Positions 26,128 to 35,160 of a DNA stretch of 64,000 nt are shown here, piece after piece (positions within the stretch are counted from its first letter, which is position 1; every line of letters begins with the position of its first letter). A program made the translations under genes and the position numbers. The stretch covers positions 186,001-250,000 of the forward strand of contig JAWLAI010000004.1 in the NCBI GenBank assembly GCA_041395565.1. The letters run 5' to 3'. The notes below the pieces were generated by a model. It saw only the letters and a program-made list of their open reading frames with translations, did not search any database and was not told the DNA's origin. Source of the stretch: Pseudomonadota bacterium (lineage in GTDB: Bacteria; Pseudomonadota; Gammaproteobacteria; UBA9214).

Positions 26128-26829
26128 TCACTGCCCCGATTTCAGGAACTCCAGAAAGTAATTGGTGCGCAGCAGCGGCTTGTCGTCGACCAGGCGGAAC
26201 CCGGCAGCCTGCACCTCGCGGATGACCGCGGCGCGGTCGCCGCGTACATGTGCCATCACCCAGGGTGAACTGATACGGGGGTCGCGGCGGAAATCGATGA
26301 TGATGAGCCGGCCGCCGGTGCGCAGGGTGCGTTGGATGGAGGCGAGCATGTCGGCTGGATATTCGAAGTGATGATAGGTGGCGGTCACGAAGGCCAGGTC
26401 GATCGAGGCGTCAGGCAGGCCGGTTGCATGGCCCGAATTGACGATGCCCCGGACATTGTCCAGGCCCTGCTCCCGGCACGTGCGCAGGATATTGCCGATG
26501 AAGGTCGCGGAGATGTCGACGGCGTAGACCGTACCGCCGGGCGCAACCGCGCGCGCAAACAGCCGGGTGAACAGGCCGGTGCCGGCACCGATGTCCGCCA
26601 CGTCCAGCCCGGGCCGGGCGCCGCTGGCGGCGACGATCTCCGCGCGCCGGTCGTATACCTCGCGGCCGCGGCGTTCGAAGGTGCTGACCCATTGCTGCCA
26701 GTCGGGGTGTTCGTAGGCGCGATTGATGCCGGGTCGGACACTCTGCTGCTGCGCCGGTGCTGCGGCCGCGATCAGCAGCAGGGCGAGCAGGGGCAACAGC
26801 AACCGACGACGGCGGGGCGGGCTGGTCAT
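26128..26829 (-). CDS. Exported class I SAM-dependent methyltransferase-like protein
   Basis: 233 residues from ATG 26829 (alternative ATGs at 26841 and 26877). An Arg-rich start and a hydrophobic run (LLLPLLALLLIAAAAPAQ) look like a signal peptide. The rest is a Rossmann methyltransferase: DVADIGAGTGLFTRLFA (SAM motif I), VYAVDISATF, LAFVTATYHHF and LRTGGRLIIIDFRRDP. A Sec signal on a SAM enzyme is odd because SAM is not normally available in the periplasm. It may be membrane-anchored with a cytoplasmic face. It converges on ppnN with 7 bp between. Confidence 0.78.
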   Translation of the reverse strand: MTSPPRRRRLLLPLLALLLIAAAAPAQQQSVRPGINRAYEHPDWQQWVSTFERRGREVYDRRAEIVAASGARPGLDVADIGAGTGLFTRLFARAVAPGGTVYAVDISATFIGNILRTCREQGLDNVRGIVNSGHATGLPDASIDLAFVTATYHHFEYPADMLASIQRTLRTGGRLIIIDFRRDPRISSPWVMAHVRGDRAAVIREVQAAGFRLVDDKPLLRTNYFLEFLKSGQ

Positions 26830-27008
26830 GTCTGACAGCATAGTCGTTGGCGCGCACAGGGCCAGGGAGATCCGCATTGCGTCGCTGCGCCAGCACTGCT
26901 GCAGCGGGGAACATCGCCGCGGCGGACACCGGCTTCACAGAGGTACCCGCTGGCGCGGCGCAATGCCGGTGCTTGCGTGCGACGGGCGTCGCCGCGCTGC
27001 GCGGCCGG

Positions 27009-27617
27009 TCAGTCCCTGGCGCCGTGGCGGGAGGCGCCCGTGACGCCCGCGGTCAGTGTGAAGCGCATCGCTTCCTCCATGTTCATGGCCACCGGCCGGA
27101 TCGCGCTGCGCGGTATCAGTGCGGTATAGCCCCCGATCATGTAGCTGAGCGGCAGGTAGACGAGGATGCTATCCGGGGTGCGGAAATCCGCCGGGAGTCT
27201 GTCGCTGTCCGCCTGGGTAACGAAACCGATCACCTCCATGCCGGTGTCCCCGAGCCTGACTGCCACGACCTGATCGAACTCCTTCTTGCTGTTAGGCGAG
27301 AAATAATTCAGGAAATCGCGCAGCGCCGGGTAGATCGATTTGATCACCGGAATACGGTAAAGCAGTCGTTCGCCCTGCGCGAACAGGCGGCGCACCACCC
27401 ACGCGTGCATCAGCAGTCCGAGCAGGAACGTTGCCAGCAGACCGGTCACGACGCCCATGCCGGGTCGGTAGAGACCTTCCGGCAGCCAGAGCCGGATCAG
27501 GCTGCCGAGAGCGGACTCCGCCGAGATCACCAGCCAGTACAACAGGTAGAGCGTGAGCACCACGGGCAGGATCGTCACCAGGCCGGTCAGGATATGCTTG
27601 CTTATGAATTTCACCAT
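27009..27617 (-). CDS. DUF502 family membrane protein
   Basis: 202 residues with two N-terminal membrane segments (ILTGLVTILPVVLTLYLLYW and GVVTGLLATFLLGLLMHAWV). The DUF502 signature RIPVIKSIYPALRDFLNYF follows, then a soluble beta domain ending in LVYLPLSYMIGGYTALIPRS. Strong ribosome site GGAGGAGG before ATG. Function of the family is not known. Confidence 0.88.
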   Translation of the reverse strand: MVKFISKHILTGLVTILPVVLTLYLLYWLVISAESALGSLIRLWLPEGLYRPGMGVVTGLLATFLLGLLMHAWVVRRLFAQGERLLYRIPVIKSIYPALRDFLNYFSPNSKKEFDQVVAVRLGDTGMEVIGFVTQADSDRLPADFRTPDSILVYLPLSYMIGGYTALIPRSAIRPVAMNMEEAMRFTLTAGVTGASRHGARD

Positions 27618-27924
27618 CTGTGCCGCCTCCTCCAGGTGCCGATAGCGTCATGTGCAGGCGTCTGTGCCCGCCGCGTTGCCCGGGAAGGTAACACGAAATG
27701 GCCGGGCGATTCGCAACGGCGTACGCGCGTGGCGCGGCAGGCGCCTGGCGCGCGCTGCATTGCGTACTGCCGCGCGCCGTGACCGTAACCCGCCGTATGG
27801 CTACCGTGCGTGGGTCCGCTACCGGTCGGGACAGGCGGTGGACACGATCGATGTTGCGACGGCGCGCCATCGGGCTGGCAGGTACTGCGGCAACGGGGCC
27901 GGCACGGTGCGGGCGCGAGATTCC
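27618..27924. other. Intergenic region, no gene seen
   Basis: About 300 G+C-rich bases between the patatin 3' end and the DUF502 5' end. The many short frames on both strands have no ribosome sites or recognisable protein character. No convincing terminator for the patatin gene was found. Confidence 0.4.
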
Positions 27925-28887
27925 TCAATCGGCTGTTGTCGCCACGGTGCAGCCGCTGCGGATCGCATGGCTGCGCAAAGCGCGTGTGAGATCCTTTGCA
28001 AAGGTCTGCCGCGCCGGTTCCGCCTGCGCGAACACTTCGCGCGCCTTGTAGAATTCCAGCACCTTGACATTGCGGATATCCGGTCGCACGTAGATGTCTG
28101 GCCGTCGTTGCCTGAGCTTTTCGGCCAGCAGGTTGTTGCTCATGGTGTGGAAGCTCTGCAGCAGCACACCGAGGGATGACAGCTTCCCGCCGTCATCGAC
28201 CTCGCGATTGCCGCTGACATCGACCGCGATGGTGATGTCGTTGTCCGTTTCCAGCAGGTCGAAGGGGAGCGGATTGGCGACGCCGCCGTCGACCAGCAGG
28301 CGATCGCCGATCTGCACCGGCGGGAACACCCCGGGTACCGCCATGCTCGCCTGGATGGCGGGTAACAGGGCGCCGGAATCCAGCACCACCTGTTGGCCGG
28401 TCAGCAGCTCGGCGGCGACCACCTTGAACGGGATCTTGAGCTGGCGGAAGCCGCGCGCCGGCATGATCTCGCCCAGGAACTCGATGAAATCGTCACTGCT
28501 GAGCAGGCCACCGCCGGCCAGCGCGGGGTCGATGAAATCCAGCCAGCGGATCGATTTCGGCAACGCGAACAGCTTGTGCTCGGCCGCGTCCTGGTCGACG
28601 AAGAACTGCTCGATCTGGGCGCGGATATCACGGCCGCTCAGCCCGGCGGCGTAGAGCGCACCGATAATGGCGCCGATGCTGCAGCCGGTGATGGCATGCG
28701 GCACGATGCCCATGTCGTCGAGCGTTTCCAGGATCAGGATGTGCGCGAGCCCCTTGGCACCGCCCCCTCCGAGTGCCAGGCCGATCCGCGGCTTGCTGCG
28801 GCCGCACGCGGTCACCGCCAGCAGCACGGTGGCGGCGCTGACGGCGAGGAATTCGCGGCGTGAGAATGTGGCACGACCAGCCGTCAT
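27925..28887 (-). CDS. Patatin-like phospholipase, predicted Tat-exported lipoprotein
   Basis: 320 residues. The N-terminus is FSRREFLAVSAATVLLAVTAC: twin arginines at 10-11 in an SRREFL context, plus a lipobox cysteine at 28, so Tat export and lipidation are both predicted. Patatin elements are complete: oxyanion loop GGGGAKG (40-46), nucleophile Ser70 in GCSIG, and Asp200 in DGG. The C-terminal 70 residues carry DIYVRPDIRNVKVLEF, common in NTE-type bacterial patatins. It probably hydrolyses acyl chains of lipids at the envelope. Confidence 0.9.
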   Translation of the reverse strand: MTAGRATFSRREFLAVSAATVLLAVTACGRSKPRIGLALGGGGAKGLAHILILETLDDMGIVPHAITGCSIGAIIGALYAAGLSGRDIRAQIEQFFVDQDAAEHKLFALPKSIRWLDFIDPALAGGGLLSSDDFIEFLGEIMPARGFRQLKIPFKVVAAELLTGQQVVLDSGALLPAIQASMAVPGVFPPVQIGDRLLVDGGVANPLPFDLLETDNDITIAVDVSGNREVDDGGKLSSLGVLLQSFHTMSNNLLAEKLRQRRPDIYVRPDIRNVKVLEFYKAREVFAQAEPARQTFAKDLTRALRSHAIRSGCTVATTAD

Positions 28888-29193
28888 GTCCGGCAGCGTC
28901 CCGTGTGTTGCGATGCCGGCAGTATAATGCCGCCAGGGCAGGGATGCAGGCGCTGGATAGGGCTGTCGTGCGGCAGCCGGTCAGCGTCTGCATGCTGATG
29001 TTGGGTTCGCTGACGGGATCGCCGCCATAACCGCTGGGCTGCGCCCGCAAATGCCGCGCCGGGAGCGGCAGTGCAGCGCCGTCTCGGGTATGCGGATGCG
29101 TGCTGTGGGTCGTGGATCAGGCGGACTCGGTGATGCTCGCTGCCGGGGGGGCTGCGGTTACGGCGCCGGGGCGGGATGGCGCGCGCTGTCGAC
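28888..29193. other. Intergenic region, no gene seen
   Basis: About 300 bases containing the upstream region of the patatin gene and the 3' flank of the small cysteine-rich gene. Open frames here are short, Arg/Gly/Cys-rich and lack ribosome sites. Confidence 0.4.
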
Positions 29194-29493
29194 TCAGTGC
29201 AACTGGTACTTGCGCGCGCTGCGCATCATCGCACGCACCTTGGACATGTGCGTGCCGGTGCTGATGATCACGTGGCGTTCCACATCATCATAAGCGCGTT
29301 CGGTGTCACAGTTGGCCGGGTTGCCCGACGTCTCGCAGATACTCGCCACGAATTCCTGCAGGCAGATCGGCAGCTGATCATCGTTACAGCCCAGGCAGCC
29401 ATCGAAGGCATGGTCACATGCCAGCGCATTGCCGGCGCATGTCAATGCCAGGGCGAGCAGCGCATGCCGGTACCATGAAATTTCTAACCTCAT
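29194..29493 (-). CDS. Small secreted cysteine-rich protein
   Basis: 99 residues from ATG 29493, seven bases after TGGAG. Signal peptide MRLEISWYRHALLALALTCA with likely cleavage after ALA. Six cysteines sit in the first half of the mature chain (CDH, GCLGCND, PICLQEF, SICET, NCDTE), suggesting disulfides or a metal site. The C-terminus is basic and helical. No family recognised. It stands alone between two noncoding gaps. Confidence 0.68.
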   Translation of the reverse strand: MRLEISWYRHALLALALTCAGNALACDHAFDGCLGCNDDQLPICLQEFVASICETSGNPANCDTERAYDDVERHVIISTGTHMSKVRAMMRSARKYQLH

Positions 29494-29729
29494 GAATAAT
29501 CTCCAAAAATACGGTCCCAGACCCAATGGATGCCACAGTATACGCTTCTCTCGATCCAAGCGTAGTACAAAACAACGGCAGGTTTGGGGGAATGTCGAGG
29601 GTGTCGGCGCAATAATTTTTCGATAGTTGCTTGTCTGCCAATCGGTTGGGATCGGCGGTAGGGATGTCGGCCTTCCCGCCGGCTGGCGCGTGCACGGAAC
29701 CGGCGATCGCGGCGGGCGCCGTCCGCGCG

Positions 29730-30749
29730 CTAGTCCAGTGGCCGGCCGGCCGGCGCCAGGACCCTGCCGGCGTTGAGCACGACCAGGGCGTAGTGCCGGC
29801 CGTTCACCTGCGCCGCCAGCCAGGGTCGGACAAGGCCGACCAGTTCCTGTCGTGCCACCAGCAGCGGCAGCCGGAGCCGCAGATAGTCTCCCGAACCGTT
29901 CAGCAGTACCTGTTCCTCGCCGTCGGGCAGATGCTGGATCACGAACAGGTCCCAGTCGATGCGGATACCGCCGGCGACCTCGCGCGCGAGGGAATCGGCA
30001 AGCAGATTCAGTTCGGCGACGGCGCGGGCGCAGGCGTCACGCTTGGGGCCGAGGTTGTCCATGTTGAGGAACTGGAATTCGAGCCCGTCGCCGCTGGCGC
30101 ATACCGGACCGGCGTGCTGGCTGAAACTCCATTGCACAGCAGCACGGTCTGCCTCCGGGCCGGATACGGGTATCGCATCGGTGCTGGTCGCGTCGAGCAG
30201 GTCCGCGCAGCGATTCAGCTCACAGAAGCGCGCGAGTATCTGCTGCTCGAATGCTGCCTGTTCATGTACGCGCGGGCTGCTGGCGATCACCGGTTTGCCG
30301 GCTACGATCAGATAGAGGTTGCCTTCCGGGCCGGCACTGACCTCAACGGGTGTGTCGGGCAGCACGTCCGCCGCCAGCCGCCGGTAGTCCGCGGCCAGTT
30401 TCTCCACCGCGGCGGCCCAGCGCCACAAGCCGCTGGCGTCGGCGTGCCCGCGGGCATCGCGGCGTGCGCGCAGGGCTTCCTCGCTGTAGGCCGCGGCCAG
30501 CTCCTCGAGCGTGATTCGTGCCAGGTCGGTACGCAACGGCAGCGGTTCGGCGGTGAGCCGCGCGGCCAGGTCGTTGAGTCGATACAGCGTCATGCTGGCT
30601 GTGCCCGCACCCGGCAGCGTGGCTAGCGCCAGGATGCACAGCCATGCCGGTGGCGGCGTAAGACGAAAGGGCCTTCGAGGCACTGACAGGGTTGTCACGA
30701 TATCTGCGGGGCGCGCTGCATGATATAGGGTAGGAACCGTCGATGGCAT
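29730..30749 (-). CDS. Exported protein of unknown function
   Basis: Up to 339 residues. A signal-like segment (PPPAWLCILALATLPGAGTA) is preceded by 30 residues if the ATG at 30749 is used. A GTG at 30683 would give a compact PRRPFRLTPP start, and a TATACT box overlapping the ATG also argues for the later start. The mature part is helical with three to four Cys (ARFCELNRCADLL, AGPVCASGD, KRDACARAV) and ends in a beta-rich LVVLNAGRVLAP. Family not recognised. Divergent from the kinase-RNase Z fusion gene, 82 bp away. Confidence 0.68.
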   Translation of the reverse strand: MPSTVPTLYHAARPADIVTTLSVPRRPFRLTPPPAWLCILALATLPGAGTASMTLYRLNDLAARLTAEPLPLRTDLARITLEELAAAYSEEALRARRDARGHADASGLWRWAAAVEKLAADYRRLAADVLPDTPVEVSAGPEGNLYLIVAGKPVIASSPRVHEQAAFEQQILARFCELNRCADLLDATSTDAIPVSGPEADRAAVQWSFSQHAGPVCASGDGLEFQFLNMDNLGPKRDACARAVAELNLLADSLAREVAGGIRIDWDLFVIQHLPDGEEQVLLNGSGDYLRLRLPLLVARQELVGLVRPWLAAQVNGRHYALVVLNAGRVLAPAGRPLD

Positions 30750-30831
30750 CAGTATACGCCTGCAATAGTCCTGCAGCGGCTGATACCGGTCAAATTATGA
30801 CAGTGCCGGCCTGTGCCATCATGGTTCCGCT

Positions 30832-32805
30832 ATGGAAGTTCTCACGCGTCCTGCATTCCCGCCGCTGCCTGCAGCGCCGGCCGCGCTGGTGGCAACGCTG
30901 TTAGCCGGTGACCGGCGGGTATTGCTGGTTGGCCCGCCCGGCGTAGGCAAGTCGACGCTGGTCGACGCCTTGGCGGCGGAGTTGGCGCGGGCAGGGCGCT
31001 GCTGCCGCTGTCTCGGCGCCGATCCCGGCTCACCGCTGTTCGGGGTGCCCGGTGCGCTGTGTCTGGGAAGTTACCGTGCTGCCGGCTGGCACCTGGATGA
31101 CATCGAGGCGCTGTGCACGCTCGACGCCGGTCGCTTCCGGTTGCCGCTGGTGGCGGCGCTGCGCCGGCTGGTGTCGACTGTGACGGCGGGTGTGCTGCTG
31201 ATCGATGGTCCCGGCGTTTTCCGCGGCGTGGCCGGAGCGGAGTTGCTGCCCGCGGTGGTCGATGCCACCCGGCCGGACGCGGTGCTGGTGCTGGCAGCTG
31301 ACGGCCGGGCGCTGGGTCTGGTGGGGGAACTGCGGGCGCTGCAGGTTCCGGTCTATAGCGTGCAGGCCGCGGCGCAGGCCGGCAGGCCGGGCAAGCGCAA
31401 GCGTGCGGCCTGGCGTACCCGGTTGTGGGATGCCTACCTGGAAACGGCCCGCAGCAGCACGCTGGACCTCGGCCGCCTGCAGGTCCTGGGCACCCCGCCG
31501 CCAACCGATGCCCCCGGCGCCTGGAGCGGCCGTCAGGTCGCGCTGCTGGAGGGTACCCGCACCCTGGCGCTGGGCGAGGTGATCGCCGCGGACGGCATGC
31601 GCCTGCAGGTGCGCATGCCGGAGACTGCCAGTGCCGGATCCGCACTGCTGGTGCGCGATGCCGTTCGCCGCGAGGACGGCCGTCTTGGCAGTGCAGCGCG
31701 GTTTGCCGCGGACCGCTTCGGTTACCTGCCGCCGCCCGATGTTGCGCCCTGGGCGCCGGTCACCCCGGTGACCGGTCCGCAACCGGCCGGACGGGTCGGC
31801 GTGCTCAGTGTTTGTCTCGTCAATGGCGTGTTCGGCGACCCGTTGCTGCACGCCCGACTGCGTCACCGGCGTCGCAGCTTCCTGTTCGACCTCGGCGAGG
31901 GCACCCGCTTGCCGGCACGTGTCGCACATCAGGTGAGCGAGGTGTTCATCACGCATGCGCACATCGACCACATTGCCGGCTTTCTCTGGTTGTTGCGCTC
32001 CCGCATCGGTGAACAGTCCCGGTGCCGGTTGTACGGGCCGCCGGGTCTCGCCGTGAACATCGACGGACTCATGCGCGGCATCCTGTGGGACCGCATCGGG
32101 GACAACGGGCCGCGCTTCGAGGTTTACGAGTTGCATGCTACCCACCTGCGGCGCTGCGTGGTGCAGGCCGGGCGACCCGGTTGCGAACTGTTGGAGGAAC
32201 GGGTGGCACAGGCGGGTGTCATCCTGAACGAGCCGGAGTTCCGCGTGCGTGCCACCACGCTCACGCATGTCTCACCGGTGTTGGCCTATGCGTTCGAGCC
32301 TGTGTGCGAATTCAAGGTACGCAAGGACCGGCTGCAGGCCCGCGGACTCGTCCCGGGCCCGTGGCTGGGCGAGCTGAAGCGCCGGTTGCAGTGTGGAGAA
32401 GACCGGGTACGGATCAATCTGCCCGACCGGTCTGCGCAAAGCGTGCGGGCACTGGCGGATGACCTGATCCTGGTCGTCCCGGGCAAGAAGCTGGTCTATG
32501 CCACCGATTTTGCGGATACCGCGGACAACCGCGAACGCGTGGTGGCGCTTGCGCACGGCGCGCATACCCTGTTCTGCGAAGCGACCTTTCGCGCGGACGA
32601 TGTCACCCAGGCGGCCCGCACCGCGCACCTCACTACGCGCGCCTGCGCCGAAATCGCCGAGGCTGCCGGCGTCGCGCGGCTGGTGCCGTTCCATTTCTCG
32701 CGCCGCTACGAGCACGAACCCGCCGCGGTGTATGCCGAGATCGCCGCACACACCCGCACCCTGATACTGCCGGATGACATGAGCGCCGATCCGCTCGACG
32801 CCTGA
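30832..32805 (+). CDS. Fusion of Clp1/Grc3-type polynucleotide kinase-like P-loop protein and RNase Z-type metallo-beta-lactamase
   Basis: 657 residues. Residues 1-215 carry a P-loop GPPGVGKST (34-42) and GADPGSPLFGVPG (62-74), the D-P-G..PG block of Clp1/Grc3 RNA 5'-kinases, then LLIDGPGVFRG. Residues about 225-265 resemble the small beta domain that follows in that family (GRQVALLEGTRTLALGEVI). Residues about 320-657 are an RNase Z-like hydrolase with all metal ligands: His375, His377, Asp379, His380 (THAHIDH), His479, Asp559 (YATDFAD) and His621 in HFSRRY, the tRNase Z hallmark. The predicted combination is RNA 5'-end phosphorylation and RNA endonuclease in one chain. Activity is inferred, not shown. 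Confidence 0.82.
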   Translation: MEVLTRPAFPPLPAAPAALVATLLAGDRRVLLVGPPGVGKSTLVDALAAELARAGRCCRCLGADPGSPLFGVPGALCLGSYRAAGWHLDDIEALCTLDAGRFRLPLVAALRRLVSTVTAGVLLIDGPGVFRGVAGAELLPAVVDATRPDAVLVLAADGRALGLVGELRALQVPVYSVQAAAQAGRPGKRKRAAWRTRLWDAYLETARSSTLDLGRLQVLGTPPPTDAPGAWSGRQVALLEGTRTLALGEVIAADGMRLQVRMPETASAGSALLVRDAVRREDGRLGSAARFAADRFGYLPPPDVAPWAPVTPVTGPQPAGRVGVLSVCLVNGVFGDPLLHARLRHRRRSFLFDLGEGTRLPARVAHQVSEVFITHAHIDHIAGFLWLLRSRIGEQSRCRLYGPPGLAVNIDGLMRGILWDRIGDNGPRFEVYELHATHLRRCVVQAGRPGCELLEERVAQAGVILNEPEFRVRATTLTHVSPVLAYAFEPVCEFKVRKDRLQARGLVPGPWLGELKRRLQCGEDRVRINLPDRSAQSVRALADDLILVVPGKKLVYATDFADTADNRERVVALAHGAHTLFCEATFRADDVTQAARTAHLTTRACAEIAEAAGVARLVPFHFSRRYEHEPAAVYAEIAAHTRTLILPDDMSADPLDA

Positions 32806-32900
32806 GTCGGCCGTGCCGGGGTGAGGGCCGTGTCACTGCTGCGGCAGCGAATTCCTGCAGCAGCCTCAGTTGCTATGGATGCGGGGTCGTGCACCGCCGT

Positions 32901-33935
32901 TCACTCGCTGTTGCGCCAGCGGCGGAAGAAGCCGCGCAGCCCCCGGTTTTGTTCCGCTGCGTCCGGCGCCGGCTGCCGCTGCGCCGGTTCGCGCGCCCGG
33001 TCCGGTTCGTGCCGCTGTTCCGCGCGTGGTTGTCCTGCGCCCGCGGCGGCGTCGCCGGCTGATGCGGCTGGCGGTTCGTGTCCGCTGGCCGTTGGCGGCG
33101 CGTGCCGTTGCCCACTGTGCGCTGGAGCATGTTCACGCTGAGCCGGCTCTGCCGGTGGCAGGGGAACTGGCGCCGGCATTGCGCCGTGCGCCTGCCGCCC
33201 TGGGTGTGCGTTGGCTGGGTCTTGCGCGTGGGCTGGCTCCGGGCGCGGTGCCGGCCGGCCATGCGCTGCGGGCTGCGGTGTGCGCGGGGCGGGCATGGGC
33301 GGCCGCGCCCCGGTGCCCGGTGCCATGTCCGGCCGGGCCGGGACCTGCGGGTGCGGGTGGTAGCGCGGATGCCAGTGCGGGTGAGCGTCGGGGAAATACC
33401 AGGGGTCGTAGCCGGACCCGAACCACCACGGTCCGTACCAGGGGTCGTACCACCAGGGATAGGGCGAGCCATAGGGCGCCACGGCATCCGGCCACAGATA
33501 CCAGGCCTGTGCCTCGACCACGGGATAAACATAGGGATATGTGCCGACCATGCCGATCTCGCCGGCACGCAGGATCCCGCTGACAGTGACGCGGCGGTCA
33601 TGAACATACTGGGCCGGATCGAGGAAGGCGGGCACGACGGCGATGAAACGTCCCTGGCTGTCATCACCGGGCTGCGGTTCGCCGTCTGCGGCCAACGGCC
33701 GAGCCAGCACACTCAGCCGGGTGACAGTGGCGAGGTTGTCGGTGGCGATCAGCACGCCGCCCCAGCGCACGGTCTGGCCGACGTAGTCGGCGAGGCGGGC
33801 GGCCGCCAGCGCCGGTGTCGGGTTGTCCTGCGGTCCATGGCGGATCTGCAGCGGCACCGGCGTGGTACAGCCGGCGAGCAGCAGTGTGCTCAACGCCAGC
33901 ATGACGCACGCGGATCTGCGGCATTTTATGTACAT
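32901..33935 (-). CDS. Slp-family outer-membrane lipoprotein with long Pro/His/Ala-rich tail
   Basis: 344 residues from ATG 33935; the signal ends in LLLAGC, a canonical lipobox. The Slp domain (PF03843 type) spans about residues 25-160: VRWGGVLIATDN, FIAVVPAFLDPAQYVHDRRV and YPYVYPVVEAQAWYLWP. An aromatic PWWYDPWYGPWWFGSG run and then about 150 residues of low-complexity Pro/Ala/His/Arg follow, ending in the basic GLRGFFRRWRN. The tail is much longer than in E. coli Slp. One of three Slp paralogues in 3 kb. Confidence 0.85.
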   Translation of the reverse strand: MYIKCRRSACVMLALSTLLLAGCTTPVPLQIRHGPQDNPTPALAAARLADYVGQTVRWGGVLIATDNLATVTRLSVLARPLAADGEPQPGDDSQGRFIAVVPAFLDPAQYVHDRRVTVSGILRAGEIGMVGTYPYVYPVVEAQAWYLWPDAVAPYGSPYPWWYDPWYGPWWFGSGYDPWYFPDAHPHWHPRYHPHPQVPARPDMAPGTGARPPMPAPRTPQPAAHGRPAPRPEPAHAQDPANAHPGRQAHGAMPAPVPLPPAEPAQREHAPAHSGQRHAPPTASGHEPPAASAGDAAAGAGQPRAEQRHEPDRAREPAQRQPAPDAAEQNRGLRGFFRRWRNSE

Positions 33936-34017
33936 GGCACGGTTGCGCCTGAGTTTGCCGTGGCTGGCCGGCTCGCACGTGCCGGAGTGAACGAATCGCT
34001 GATGCGGCGGGTGGGTG

Positions 34018-34488
34018 TCATGCCTCGACGTCCTCCAGGGCTGCCTGCAAGCGGTCGAGGAAGCCTGTCTGGCTGACCGACATCCACTGGCGGGCCGCAA
34101 CGAGTGTGAACCAGCGTCCGGCGTCTATCTCCGGGTACTCCCCGAAGCGGCCGGAATGGCGCGGCCACTCGAGCGTGAAGGTATTGCTGCGTATCCCGGC
34201 GACGTCGAGGTCGCCCTCCAGTGCCCAGGCATGGACGATCTTGCCGCTTTTCATCCTGAGTGCACCGAGCGCGATGAAAGCGCCGTCGACGGCGTAACCG
34301 GTCTCTTCCTCGAACTCGCGCCGCGCGGCGGCGAGCGGTGCCTCGTCCACTGCCCCGATTCCCTTGGGGATCGACCACGCCCCCATGTCCTTGTCCTGCC
34401 ACAACGGCCCGCCGGGATGCACCAGCAAGACCTGCAGCTGCCCATCCACGTACCGGTACAACAGGATGCCGTAGCTCTGGACGCTCAT
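34018..34488 (-). CDS. Nudix hydrolase
   Basis: 156 residues from ATG 34488 (a start at 34509 adds seven). The Nudix box is perfect: G-x5-E-x7-REFEEETGY, in GIGAVDEAPLAAARREFEEE and on. The N-terminal SYGILLYRYVDGQLQVLLVH and GGPLWQDKDMGAWSIPKG resemble diadenosine-polyphosphate or NTP-hydrolysing members with a G-x-W-x-x-P-K-G motif. It cleaves a nucleoside diphosphate-linked compound; the substrate is not readable. It lies among Slp genes on the same strand, 53 bp before the longest of them. Confidence 0.9.
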   Translation of the reverse strand: MSVQSYGILLYRYVDGQLQVLLVHPGGPLWQDKDMGAWSIPKGIGAVDEAPLAAARREFEEETGYAVDGAFIALGALRMKSGKIVHAWALEGDLDVAGIRSNTFTLEWPRHSGRFGEYPEIDAGRWFTLVAARQWMSVSQTGFLDRLQAALEDVEA

Positions 34489-34660
34489 GGGCGGGCGCGG
34501 GCAAGGCATTTCGGGACGGAAAGCATGATGGCAATACTAGGGTTAAAGCGTGCCGCGTGCCAGATAGCCGGTTCGTCGCGCAGCAGCAGGTCATGTCCGC
34601 GCACGGCGGCGGCCGGTACGGGATACTGCGGCCCTGTCGCCTGTCGTGCGCCGGGTGAGG

Positions 34661-35155
34661 CTAAAGTCCGATGCCGACGCCGAGGCCGAAGATGACGCGG
34701 GTACGGTCGCGTGCGCGCTCGCGTGGCCAGAGATAGAGCTGCCGCGCACTGATCACCGGGTAGGTATAGTCCGACGCGCCGACACGGCCGGTCATGTTGC
34801 CCGTGATCGTGCCGGTTGCGGTGACGAGTCGACCCTCGGCATAGCTGGCCGGCTCCAGATAACCCGACTGTACGAGGATGAAGCGTCCCAGTGGATCGCG
34901 TTCCTGTTGCGGCCATTCGCTGCTGTCGAGCGGGTAGGCCAGCACCTCGATACGGGTGCTGTCATCCAGGTTGGTGGTGTTCAGGATGACACCGCCCCAC
35001 AGCACCGTGCGGCCGCTGGCGGTTTGCGGTGCGGCACTGACGCCGACCGGCGTCAGTGTACGCTCGACCCCCGCGGTCTCGAAGGTGGGTCCGCTGGCAC
35101 AGGCGGCGAGCAGCAGCGACAGTGCGAGCGCGAGGCAACGCTGCAGGTGCGGCAT
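34661..35155 (-). CDS. Slp-family outer-membrane lipoprotein
   Basis: 164 residues. ATG 35155 begins a signal with lipobox LLLAAC. Slp blocks: VLWGGVILNTTN, RFILVQSGYLEPASYAEGRL and YTYPVISARQLYLWP. It ends with a short glycine-rich hydrophobic stretch (VIFGLGVGIGL) instead of the aromatic tail of its neighbours. It begins 5 bp after the stop of the preceding paralogue, so the two form an operon. E. coli Slp is induced by starvation and acid; the role here is untested. Confidence 0.87.
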   Translation of the reverse strand: MPHLQRCLALALSLLLAACASGPTFETAGVERTLTPVGVSAAPQTASGRTVLWGGVILNTTNLDDSTRIEVLAYPLDSSEWPQQERDPLGRFILVQSGYLEPASYAEGRLVTATGTITGNMTGRVGASDYTYPVISARQLYLWPRERARDRTRVIFGLGVGIGL

Positions 35156-35160
35156 GGGTG

